From Aquificota bacterium (lineage in GTDB: Bacteria > Aquificota > Aquificia > Aquificales > Aquificaceae), in contig CP076324.1 of the NCBI GenBank assembly GCA_018771605.1, forward strand, positions 372,001 to 436,000: DNA of 64,000 nt, in the 5' to 3' direction. Shown here piece by piece: positions 54,777-62,039 of this stretch. The position numbers and the translations under genes are program-made. A model generated the notes under the pieces. The model was not told the DNA's origin. It made no database searches and was given only the letters and a program-made list of their open reading frames with translations. The stretch's first letter is position 1, and every line of letters begins with the position of its first letter.

Positions 54777-54805
54777 AATATAAAACTTTAGTAAAGTTTT
54801 GTCAA
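54777..54805 (-). promoter_or_regulatory. dnaK promoter with a 19-bp palindrome between -35 and -10
   Basis: The minus strand has TTGACA (54805-54800), a 17-bp spacer and TATATT (54782-54777). The spacer is filled by a perfect palindrome, AAAACTTTA-C-TAAAGTTTT (54800-54782). This is a good place for a repressor that blocks polymerase. It is not the CIRCE element (TTAGCACTC-N9-GAGTGCTAA) bound by HrcA, so another regulator, or none, may use it. Confidence 0.6.
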
Positions 54806-55103
54806 GTTTTTTATATAAGGTTTTTAAAAATCTTAATAGGATATTGCTTCTTTGGCCTACATAGAGTGACACGTTGTCCGAGAAATATACCTTTGAACAT
54901 TTGGTATGTTTAGGGTCTGTAAATTTAATCTATATGGACCCTTTACGGGTACCCATTTGGCAAGAGCGAGCCCTGCACCTGCATTAACAGGTTGCAAGCC
55001 CTAGGCTTTAATTTCTCACTGAGTCTTTTAATGATATGATAGATCTCATAGAAAAATAAGAAAATAAACACATATTTACTTAAAAAATCTTAGGAGGTAA
55101 GCC
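54806..55103. other. Intergenic region with one mobile-element-like end
   Basis: There is no gene between dnaK and the hemerythrin gene. AATTTCTCACTGAGTC at about 55010-55026 resembles the inner part of the inverted repeats of the IS/MITE family. Just before it are short hairpins (TGCACCTG…CAGGTTGCA and AAGCCCTAGGCTT). The opposite end is not recognisable, so this is a possible decayed miniature element. Confidence 0.35.
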
Positions 55104-55499
55104 GTGCTTATAAAAATTCAAGAGCTGCCCAAGGTGGCCAACGAGCTGTTTAATGCCTTACATGAAGATGAGGTGCAGATAATAAATGAGCTTTATATTG
55201 CTTGTGAAAAAAAGCATTTAGAAGAAGTGGATAAACTTATGGATCTTCTCCTTTACGACATAGAGGATCACTTTTCTACAGAAGAGGAGCTTATGAGAGA
55301 GGCAGAGTTTTTTGCCTATCCAATGCACAAAGCGGAGCATGATAGTATGAGAAAGGATATAGAGGAGCTGTATAATAAGTGGAAGTCTTCAAGGGATTGT
55401 GTTGAAATTGTAAGGTTTCTAAAAGAAAAATTTGTACCTTGGCTTGTACTTCACATATCAAGGTGGGATTCCACTACAGCTATGCACATAGGTGATTGA
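55104..55499 (+). CDS. Hemerythrin-like metal-binding protein
   Basis: 131 residues, all helical. The di-iron ligand pattern is present: His20 in ALHEDE, HFSTEEELM (His and Glu), HKAEHD, and HISRWD near the C-terminus. It starts at a GTG with AGGAGG 6 nt upstream, which decides the start. Bacteriohemerythrins store or sense oxygen; single-domain forms are cytosolic. It is transcribed alone. Confidence 0.85.
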   Translation: MLIKIQELPKVANELFNALHEDEVQIINELYIACEKKHLEEVDKLMDLLLYDIEDHFSTEEELMREAEFFAYPMHKAEHDSMRKDIEELYNKWKSSRDCVEIVRFLKEKFVPWLVLHISRWDSTTAMHIGD

Positions 55500-55710
55500 A
55501 ATTTGCTGAAAACAAATAAGGCAAAAATCTTTTTGCGTTGTGCGCTGTGTAAAAGTGTTATGTTAAAAATTTAAAGGTTAGACTTCCAACCTTTAATCGA
55601 GCAACTGTAAGAATTTAGTAAATGCCTTTGTAGGGGCTGCCTTTTCACGCCTTATAATTTTGGGTAGGTTACGAGTCTATTCCTACAAAGGGTAAACTTC
55701 CCATATTGCA
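55500..55710. other. Intergenic region with inverted repeats
   Basis: TAAAGGTT/AACCTTTA near 55573-55595 forms an 8-bp hairpin that could terminate the hemerythrin mRNA. Further on CCTTTGTAGG (about 55625) and CCTACAAAGG (about 55682) face each other over 47 bp. The MITE at 11152-11362 has a similar CCTTTGTAG sequence, so this may be a related small palindromic repeat. There is no gene. Confidence 0.4.
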
Positions 55711-55731
55711 TAGCTTATAATAATATTGATA
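55711..55731. repeat. Direct repeat (left) of the restriction-modification island
   Basis: A 21-22-bp sequence, identical to 59363-59383, with TTATAAT inside. It lies outside the left inverted repeat of the IS and marks the target duplicated by insertion of the whole island. Confidence 0.8.
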
Positions 55732-56699
55732 TACGCTGGGTGAGAAATTAGACCTCAAGTTCACCCCTCCTGTAATAACTATATCCAATAGCATAAGCAT
55801 ATACATACACAAGCACACAAGTTAAAGTCCTCCACCCACTACCAGCATTGAAAAGCTTTATCTGACTTATAACACCTTCCACCACCTGCCTTTTTGCCCT
55901 CATCTCCCTACTATCACACACAATAACACCTTCACAGCCCCTATAACCCCTATCACCATACACCACACAATTCTCCACAAGCCCCCTAAACCATACACTC
56001 CTTTTCTTCCTTTCCCTAAATGCCCTAACCTCATGCACACTTCCAAAGCTTATCCACACATCATAAACTCTTCCCCACCTATCACATAACACCATCATCA
56101 ACATGCCATACCTGACCTCCTCAAACTCCACTACCTTCCCATTGTCTCTCCGAACTATCTTCCTTCTCCTCTTTGCCCACCATACCTTCCCTCTTACCCT
56201 CCTTATCTTCTGTGTCCTCGCCCTGTTTACATTGGCTATGTCCACCATGGTTCCATCTATTACAAGTTCTATCTTCTCACCATACAAAAGCCTTGCTAAA
56301 ATCATAAGCCTCAGCTTGTGAAGCTTGTATTCTCTCAATATCCTGTATACTCTCTTGAGTCTGTATCTTCTGAAGATATGCCATGATTGTATGGATGGGT
56401 CAATAAGTAATTGGGCTAATGTAAGAACTTTTGTATTGGTTATGTAGGAGAGTATAAAGATGGCTGCTATATGGATGTCTGTGAGTTTAGGTTTTCTGCC
56501 CGCTTTAGCTTTTGGCACATTAAGGAATGGCAAGGCATTTTCAAGGTCTTTGAGGATTTGTTGGTAGATGCGTAGGTAAGGTGGTATAATTTCCATGATA
56601 AAAACCTCCGATGATTTTTAGGGCTACTATTATAGTAGCCCTGCTGTCTTTTTATTGATATGGAAAGTTTGGCTTAAAGGGAATTTCTCACCCGACGTA
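55732..56699 (-). mobile_element. DDE insertion sequence, copy 2 (uninterrupted)
   Basis: 968 bp with inverted repeats TACGCTGGGTGAGAAATT and TACGTCGGGTGAGAAATT. It is nearly identical to copy 1 at 11385-14084 and defines the uninterrupted structure: palindrome, GGAGG, transposase gene, and a stop codon that lies at the inner edge of the inverted repeat. Confidence 0.88.
55748..56596 (-). CDS. DDE transposase, copy 2 (full length)
   Basis: 282 residues ending YYRRGELEV. The candidate triad is VIDGT (Asp114), VYGDRGYRG (Asp215) and VVEGVISQIK (Glu240). It differs from copy 1 at only about ten positions, so both copies are recent. Full-length status makes it the likelier source of active transposase for this family in the window. 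Confidence 0.9.
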   Translation of the reverse strand: MEIIPPYLRIYQQILKDLENALPFLNVPKAKAGRKPKLTDIHIAAIFILSYITNTKVLTLAQLLIDPSIQSWHIFRRYRLKRVYRILREYKLHKLRLMILARLLYGEKIELVIDGTMVDIANVNRARTQKIRRVRGKVWWAKRRRKIVRRDNGKVVEFEEVRYGMLMMVLCDRWGRVYDVWISFGSVHEVRAFRERKKRSVWFRGLVENCVVYGDRGYRGCEGVIVCDSREMRAKRQVVEGVISQIKLFNAGSGWRTLTCVLVYVYAYAIGYSYYRRGELEV

Positions 56700-56769
56700 T
56701 CGGATATTATTATTATCTTTTAACACTTTATTGTCAAGTGTCTATGTATGACTATGGAATTTTAAGCTC

Positions 56770-56866
56770 GTTTATTAAGTGCCTATAAGGAGTTGAAACC
56801 GGTCTCAAAACGCCCAAGCCTCACGCCCACAGCGGGGTTTATTAAGTGCCTATAAGGAGTTGAAAC
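56770..56866 (+). CRISPR. CRISPR remnant: two 30-bp repeats, one 37-bp spacer
   Basis: Identical repeats at 56770-56799 and 56837-56866 begin GTTTATTAAG and end GTTGAAAC. The spacer (56800-56836) is GC-rich. No cas gene is adjacent; the Cmr genes are about 5 kb away. The second repeat is directly followed by the truncated end of a methyltransferase gene. The 70 bp before the first repeat are AT-rich and could be leader or flank. Confidence 0.85.
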
Positions 56867-57327
56867 ATGCTGGCGATATTGGACAGGTCCCCTTCTATTT
56901 TTTCTTTTGCGTACCTTATTATATTGGCATAGGGTGGGTGGGTAAGAACCAGGTCAATGCTGTTGTCTTCAATTTCCCTCAAGTCCCGAACGTCTCCTAC
57001 TTTTACTATTTGTTCGAAGGGGTAGTCGCTATCGAAATTAAGATTTTGCCGGGCCAGCATAACTGCCTCGGGGTTAATATCAAATCCTATCCCTCTTCGC
57101 CCAAGAATTTTGCACTCAATCAAAGTAGTGCCACTGCCCACCATTGGATCGAGAACCGTATCCCCAATTTTAGAGTATCTGAGGATTACATTTCTGGCAA
57201 CTTGCGGAGCGAAATTTCCTCTATACTTAGCACTATGCGTTGCCCAGGTTCCCCTCTCAGGAAAGGACCAAACCGTTGTCAATTCTTCTTGAAAATCATC
57301 CGGACCTAACCGTTCAAAATTGTCCAT
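56842..57327 (-). pseudogene. DNA methyltransferase (SAM-dependent, N4/N6-type), 3'-truncated by a CRISPR repeat
   Basis: 161 codons. Motif I is DPMVGSGTTLIECKILGRR (about 60-78) and the catalytic motif THPPYANIIRYA is near 132. The frame ends MFQLLIGT, which is translated from the CRISPR repeat, so genuine coding stops near 56867. The substrate-binding C-terminal part (roughly 80-120 residues in relatives, by my estimate) is missing, so it is probably inactive. It overlaps the endonuclease gene by 22 bp and was the third gene of the restriction-modification operon. Confidence 0.8.
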
Positions 57328-58235
57328 AGTACCTCCCTTAATACACCTTTTTTCACAAAATAAAGGTTTAATACATAATCAACTTTTTCAAAGCCCTTTC
57401 TTATCTGATTCTTTTGCCCTCTCCATCCGTATCCATCCGTTATCCAAACAAAAGCAATTCCGTTGTTCCTCAGTTCCTCCTGGCGGTTGATGTAAGCATC
57501 CACTATTTCTTGAGGTTTGGAGCCCGTACCGGCGTAAAAATTGACCTCAATGTCAGCTAAAACCTTGCCGCCCTTCATAAGCAAAAAGTCAGCTTTCCGG
57601 TTGGCAAGGGTAGAATCGATTTCTACCCCGTATTTTCGCAGGTAGCTAAAGTACTTCTGCCTCAACACGAAGCAATCTTCCTCTTCCCTGCACACGCTGT
57701 ACAGGATTGGCTCCACCGCTCTCTCCATAAAGCTTCCACTTCGGTTTTTCCGGGCGTTGGTATCCATACCAACCTCAACACCCGCTACATAGTCCCACAA
57801 ACACTGTTTGGCTATTTCCTGAAGGAAAGTTTTCAAACCCGTCTTGTGAAAAAAATTAATAATTTTCTCTATTTCTTTTTCTTCCAATTCTTTTCTGCTA
57901 AAATCATACTCAATAATTTCGTTCTCTTCAGCACCCCTTTCATCAATAACGCTCAATTCCTTCTCTCTAACCGCGATAAGAAGGGGTATTGCTTCCACTA
58001 CTTGTGGATACCTTAAAAGTAAATTCCGCAAATCATCATCAAAATTTTTACTACCAATCAAAGTGCTGAGAATGCTCAACTCTACCCGATATCTTTCTAC
58101 GTTCTTTTTTACCTTAGCCCAGTCAACAAAGAACTCATGATTCCGGTTAGTTGCAACTAATGTGTCGTGAAACAGATTAACAATTTCTTCAGGGCTGTTT
58201 CTGTCCAGTACTTTTGCGTAAGGAGCTATGTTCAT
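57306..58235 (-). CDS. DpnII-family type II restriction endonuclease (predicted GATC)
   Basis: 309 residues. The DpnII-family core is visible as GMDTNARKNRSGSFMER (about 153-170), RKADFLLMKGGKVLADIEVNFY (Asp…Glu-x-Asn, the catalytic region, split) and GSKPQEIVDAY. It should cut unmethylated GATC. It lies between the Dam-type methylase and the truncated methyltransferase, with 11 bp to the former. Codon usage differs from the core genome, which supports acquisition by transfer. Confidence 0.88.
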   Translation of the reverse strand: MNIAPYAKVLDRNSPEEIVNLFHDTLVATNRNHEFFVDWAKVKKNVERYRVELSILSTLIGSKNFDDDLRNLLLRYPQVVEAIPLLIAVREKELSVIDERGAEENEIIEYDFSRKELEEKEIEKIINFFHKTGLKTFLQEIAKQCLWDYVAGVEVGMDTNARKNRSGSFMERAVEPILYSVCREEEDCFVLRQKYFSYLRKYGVEIDSTLANRKADFLLMKGGKVLADIEVNFYAGTGSKPQEIVDAYINRQEELRNNGIAFVWITDGYGWRGQKNQIRKGFEKVDYVLNLYFVKKGVLREVLWTILNG

Positions 58236-58246
58236 CGGCTATCCCC

Positions 58247-59212
58247 CTATTCGTAATTTCTAATTATCACTTCGCGGATCTCCCCCCTTTTCCTAGCATC
58301 CCTGTTGATATACCTCTTTGCTTCCACCCTCTCAATCACAAACCCGTCATAAAGTCGTTCAAAAAAATCGTCTTTATCATTTACATTCTTAGGATCTGAG
58401 TTGCTTAACAACAGCCAGGCACCTTTCGCGTGCATTCTCCGGAAAAATTCAGCTAATCTTTTCTGTTCGTCATCGGTAAACCCGTTTTCCGTATAACCCG
58501 TAAAATTGGCCGTGGAAGACAGAGGACGGTAGGGAGGATCGAAGTAAACCAAAGTCCCTTTCTCTATAAAATCGTCAGCAACACTGAAATCCCCACAAAT
58601 AATCTCCGCTTCCGCCAGCGCTTTAGAAGCTGCCAAAATGTTTTCTGCATCACAAATCCTCGGGTTTTTATATCTGCCAAAAGGAACGTTAAACTCCCCC
58701 TTGCGGTTCATCCTGAACAAGCCGTTGTAACAGGTCTTATTTAAAAATATTATCTGCGCTGCTCTGGAGATCCACCTTTCGCTAAAGCTGGAATAATCAA
58801 AACCTCTGCCCTGCTCGTTAAATTCCCTGCGCACCCTGTAATAATATTCTCTTCTCCCGGCCTCATCTCGCTGGAAAAACTCCTTCTCCATAGTAGCCAG
58901 CTTATTAATCAGCTCCAGCGGAAATTTTTGCACCACCTTATAAGTTAAAATCAGCTCCCGGTTAATATCGATCAGAAAGGCTTTTTTTACCAAGTAATTT
59001 CTTTTGAGAAAGAAAAATACCGCCCCACCGCCAACGAAGGGCTCAACATATTTCTCAATTACTCGTGTTTCCCTAATTTGCGCCGGCAGCCTTGCTTCTA
59101 ATGCTTCCAATAACTGCGTTTTCCCTCCTGCCCATTTTAAAAAAGGTTTAGCCTCAATTTTTTCTAAATTATTTTCTGGCAAAGCAAATAGCTCTACCTT
59201 GGAAAGGACCAT
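58247..59212 (-). CDS. Dam-family N6-adenine DNA methyltransferase
   Basis: 321 residues. FLKWAGGKTQLL (about 24-35) is motif X/I of the alpha class, VEPFVGGGAVFF follows near 57, and DPPYRPLSSTANF near 225 is the catalytic DPPY. It resembles DpnM, which methylates adenine in GATC and protects the host from the adjacent endonuclease. GTAGGAGG is upstream of the ATG. A possible TTGACA lies further upstream. Confidence 0.9.
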   Translation of the reverse strand: MVLSKVELFALPENNLEKIEAKPFLKWAGGKTQLLEALEARLPAQIRETRVIEKYVEPFVGGGAVFFFLKRNYLVKKAFLIDINRELILTYKVVQKFPLELINKLATMEKEFFQRDEAGRREYYYRVRREFNEQGRGFDYSSFSERWISRAAQIIFLNKTCYNGLFRMNRKGEFNVPFGRYKNPRICDAENILAASKALAEAEIICGDFSVADDFIEKGTLVYFDPPYRPLSSTANFTGYTENGFTDDEQKRLAEFFRRMHAKGAWLLLSNSDPKNVNDKDDFFERLYDGFVIERVEAKRYINRDARKRGEIREVIIRNYE

Positions 59213-59362
59213 GTTTTCCTCCTACCTCTATTCAGAAAATATTTGCCTGTCAAATATTATATCTTATCTTGCAGCAGAAAAAGAAAGCAAAATCTCTGGC
59301 TCAAGAAGAAATAAGCTACTTTAAAACCCTTCTCCTCTGTGTCTTTATTCTCACCCCCGCTA

Positions 59363-59383
59363 TAGCTTATAATAATATTGATA
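59363..59383. repeat. Direct repeat (right) of the island, containing the tRNA-Ser -10 box
   Basis: Identical to 55711-55731. TATAAT at 59368-59373 sits 26 nt before the tRNA-Ser gene and is the likely -10 box. Because the repeat was duplicated, the tRNA kept its -10 box, but its -35 region is now the end of the island. Confidence 0.75.
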
Positions 59384-59399
59384 TTTTTACTCCCCATCT

Positions 59400-59490
59400 G
59401 GAGGGGTGGCCGAGTGGACGAAGGCGGGTGATTTGAAATCACCAGTGGGTTCAAAGCCCACCGGGGGTTCGAATCCCTCCCCCTCCGCCA
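59400..59490 (+). tRNA. tRNA-Ser (anticodon TGA)
   Basis: The acceptor GGAGGGG pairs with CCCCTCC, the anticodon stem GGTGA/TCACC encloses loop TTTGAAA (anticodon TGA), and the long variable arm (GTGGG/CCCAC) and T-loop TTCGAAT are typical of serine tRNA. Discriminator G and an encoded CCA follow. The gene for a prenyl synthase on the other strand ends inside it. Confidence 0.95.
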
Positions 59491-60272
59491 ACTACTAAGG
59501 CAAGCAATATTTCAATCTCTTCCACAAATACTCCAAGTGATTTGGCCTTTTGCTCACACTCTTCTCTAAGGTCTTCAACCTTTTCCCAAAGGCCATCACC
59601 TAGGGACTTATAAAAACCATCCTTGTCTTTGTAATCATCCACCATTTGAAAAAGAAGGCCCACCTTTAGGCCCAAGTCTTCAAGGCTTTTCAAAAGGTCA
59701 TATCTTTTTGCTACTATTCCACCAGCAATAAAACAAAAAGAGAAGAGTTCTGCCGTTTTTTTAAGACTTATTTCATTCTGGTCTGATAGCTTTCTTATGT
59801 CCAAAACTTGCCCTCCCACCATACCTAAAAAGCCAGCCTTTTTTGCCAAAAGGCTTATTAAAGAAAGGAGTTGACTACATTCTAATGACCTAAAGTTTTC
59901 TTCATTTGCCAAAACCTCAAAGGCATAGGTAAGGAGGGCATCGCCAGCCAATATGGCCATATCTTCACCAAAGACCACATGGCAGGAGGGTTTGCCCCTT
60001 CTAAAACTATCATTATCAAGAGCAGGAAGGTCATCATGGATAAGAGAATAGTTATGCACCATTTCAACCGCACAGCCTACAGTAATAGCATCCTCCATAT
60101 GGCCACCAAGTGCATTACAAACGGCGCACAAAAAGAGAGGTCTTATGCGCTTGCCCTCTTGAAAGAGGTAGTAGGACATAGCTTCATAAAGGATTTGTGG
60201 TTCAAAGGGCTTTAGAAGTTCTCTCAGCCTTGCCTCTACCAAGTTTTTCCAAAGCTCAATTTTATTCATCAT
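59451..60272 (-). CDS. ispA: Polyprenyl (farnesyl/geranylgeranyl) diphosphate synthase
   Basis: 273 residues. The first Asp-rich motif is DDLPALDND (about 78-86) with the usual upstream GKRIRPLF; the second is DDYKDKDG (about 213). It makes C15-C20 isoprenoid diphosphates; chain length is not certain. The last 12 codons (GGGGGIRTPGGL) are read from the antisense strand of tRNA-Ser, so the native protein has a tail dictated by the tRNA. The start overlaps the upstream lipoprotein stop by 4 bp. Confidence 0.9.
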   Translation of the reverse strand: MMNKIELWKNLVEARLRELLKPFEPQILYEAMSYYLFQEGKRIRPLFLCAVCNALGGHMEDAITVGCAVEMVHNYSLIHDDLPALDNDSFRRGKPSCHVVFGEDMAILAGDALLTYAFEVLANEENFRSLECSQLLSLISLLAKKAGFLGMVGGQVLDIRKLSDQNEISLKKTAELFSFCFIAGGIVAKRYDLLKSLEDLGLKVGLLFQMVDDYKDKDGFYKSLGDGLWEKVEDLREECEQKAKSLGVFVEEIEILLALVVGGGGGIRTPGGL

Positions 60273-60703
60273 TCCACCTTATTGGTATCAATTATTTCCA
60301 CCTTATAAAGCTTTTCTTTGCCAGAATGAATTTCCTTTACTGTGTACTCTACCACCCTTTTTTGGCCTTCGTACTCAAAGACTGCACTACACATATATTC
60401 TTTTTCTGACTTTTTTGTGGGCTTGCTCACATCTTTTAGCTCCAGTTTTTTAACTATGGGTTCTATTTCGCTTTCAAAGGCTTTTTCTGTATTCTTCTGT
60501 CCGCTCAAGGCTGAAAGCATGGATATAAAGAAATGGCTAAGAGCTTTTTCCGGATTGTTTTCTACATATATCTGTATAGCCAGCCCTTCTTTTACCTCTT
60601 TTAACGTATAGTCAGAAGAGCATGGATTGTTCCATGGCAAAAATTGACAACCAGCCGTAAAAATAAAAAATAGAGATAACGACCATGGCTTATAAACCTT
60701 CAT
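60269..60703 (-). CDS. Small lipoprotein of unknown function
   Basis: About 144 residues from MKVYKPWSLSLFF at 60703; a longer frame overlaps the upstream gene. The lipobox FTAGC (about 18) predicts a lipid-anchored protein. The remainder shows a helical region and then beta strands (YMCSAVFEYEGQKRVVEYTVKEI), a pattern similar to small periplasmic DUF4878-like domains. It has 4 bp of overlap with ispA and about 14 bp with the coiled-coil gene upstream. Confidence 0.65.
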   Translation of the reverse strand: MKVYKPWSLSLFFIFTAGCQFLPWNNPCSSDYTLKEVKEGLAIQIYVENNPEKALSHFFISMLSALSGQKNTEKAFESEIEPIVKKLELKDVSKPTKKSEKEYMCSAVFEYEGQKRVVEYTVKEIHSGKEKLYKVEIIDTNKVE

Positions 60704-61535
60704 TAAATTCCTCCTCCCATATGGGCACATCTGTATACACTACAATGCCAAGCTCTTTGCAAAGCTCCAAAGCCTTCGGCTCCACCATAGGTGATATTAT
60801 TACCTTTTTATAAGCCTTTTTTCCTTCTTTTTTCTCAAAAAACTTTACCTTTCTTTCAAAGAGCAAAACATCACCAACACTTACAGAAGATTTAATTTCT
60901 GCCACTATGAGCTTGCCATTTTCTATGATAAGGTTCAGTTCTACAACCTTTCCCGGTCTTCCATCAAAAACCTCTCCCTCATAATCTATAGCCTCATACC
61001 TTTCCACTTTAACAGAAAGGTATTCTTCCATAAGGCCTTTTACCGCATTTCTAAAGGACCTTTCCGTTTTCAAGCCCCATCTTGCTCCCAAGGCGCCTAT
61101 CTGCACATCCTGCCTTTTCCTCAAAGATATAAGCTCTTGTGTGAGAAGCTCCAGCTTCTTTGAATGTTCCTCAAGCCTTCTGTTTTGTTCTTCCAATATC
61201 TTTGAGTGTTCATCCAATTTCCTACTTTGTTCCTGTAGTATTTTTGAGTGTTCTTCAAGCCTTTTGTTATGTTCCTGAAGTATCTTTAAATGTTCATCAA
61301 GCCTTATTATGGCCTCCTGCCATCTTCTTTCCCCTTCCTCTCTTAAGATTCTTATCTCCTCAAGGAGTATGTTAAACCTGTCTTCTGTCTTTTCCTTCTC
61401 TGCAAAGTAGGGTTTGAGAAAGGTTATAAAGTGGGCTCTAAAGCTTTCATCCTTCTCAAGTAGTTTGGGTAAGGTTTTAAAAAGGGCCTTCTTAAAGCTT
61501 TCGCTACTTTTAGCCTTTTTCTCTGGCTTTTTCAT
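60690..61535 (-). CDS. Coiled-coil protein with PD-(D/E)XK-like C-terminal domain (DUF3782 type)
   Basis: 281 residues. Residues 75-135 consist of 7-residue repeats of the type LEEHSKI/LQEQSRK, a long coiled coil. The C-terminal 130 residues have a nuclease-like core: VELNLIIENGKLIVAEIKSSV, with Glu and a downstream ExK, and a V-VIISP strand. This matches the DUF3782 family that is abundant in Aquificales and cyanobacteria. Nuclease activity is inferred from the fold; the biological role is unknown. Confidence 0.72.
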   Translation of the reverse strand: MKKPEKKAKSSESFKKALFKTLPKLLEKDESFRAHFITFLKPYFAEKEKTEDRFNILLEEIRILREEGERRWQEAIIRLDEHLKILQEHNKRLEEHSKILQEQSRKLDEHSKILEEQNRRLEEHSKKLELLTQELISLRKRQDVQIGALGARWGLKTERSFRNAVKGLMEEYLSVKVERYEAIDYEGEVFDGRPGKVVELNLIIENGKLIVAEIKSSVSVGDVLLFERKVKFFEKKEGKKAYKKVIISPMVEPKALELCKELGIVVYTDVPIWEEEFNEGL

Positions 61536-62039
61536 AACTGATAAAATTTTAGCATTTTTACACTGTGTGAGAAATTAAAGCTGCAGGCATCCTGCCAGTT
61601 GATTTTTTATGTAGATGCGGGTTCAAAACCTGATCTTGAGTATTTAGACGGTCGCGATTTCAGCAAGCACCGAGCAGGGTGTTTCAAAAATAGCCTGTGC
61701 CTTCACACAGACTACCACCCCAGTTCCCTACAACGGGAACTTACGCCCATATAGGATTTCCCATAAGCTCCGAAAGAGAATACCTTCCATAAGCACACCT
61801 CATAGCTGAGGGCCATATTCTCATGAGGTTTAAGACCTTTTCCTTGTCTTGATAGCTTGAGAATAAAAGCTTGGCGTTTATTGTTATCATCTATTGTTAT
61901 TTTAAAATAATTGTTAGGTAAAGTGGATTTTTTACACACTCTCCTCAACGGGGCTTGATTTTTGGATACTTCTATGCTATAATTAAAATGCATTATCTGA
62001 ACTGCGTGGGGGGTATCAAGTTTAAGGAGGATAGAAAAG
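61536..62039. other. Long non-coding region before the Cmr genes
   Basis: About 500 bp. TACACTGTGTGAGAAATT at about 61557-61574 resembles the left inverted repeat of the IS/MITE family and is followed by small GC hairpins like those of the MITE. No matching right end is seen before cmr5. A hairpin TTCCC/GGGAA near 61721-61738 is also present. A minus-strand open frame (61712-61993) overlaps these hairpins and shows no family or ribosome site, so I do not call it. TATAAT at 61978-61983 may be the -10 box of the cmr operon. Confidence 0.5.

Larger units (their letters stand above)
55732..59362. mobile_element. Composite island: IS + CRISPR remnant + DpnII-type restriction-modification genes
   Basis: A 3.6-kb unit bounded by identical 21-22-bp direct repeats. 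The left end is the IS end TACGCTGGGTGAGAAATT. The right end, read on the other strand, is TAGCGGGGGTGAGAATAA, a diverged version. The inner IS end at 56699 has no matching direct repeat, so the unit that moved was the whole island. Contents in order are the IS (transposase on the minus strand), two CRISPR repeats with one spacer, a truncated methyltransferase, a DpnII-like endonuclease and a Dam-like methylase. The last three use CGN arginine codons freely, unlike the core genes. Confidence 0.72.

Noticed and set aside
54782-54800. HrcA/CIRCE operator before dnaK
   Set aside because: The palindrome lacks the TTAGCACTC half-site and the 9-bp spacer.
59257-59454. A 65-codon minus-strand frame across tRNA-Ser and the island end
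   Set aside because: It runs through a tRNA and a direct repeat and has no start signal.
61712-61993. A 93-codon minus-strand frame before cmr5
   Set aside because: It covers hairpin-rich DNA, has no ribosome site and no family resemblance that I can defend; it could be a decayed element.
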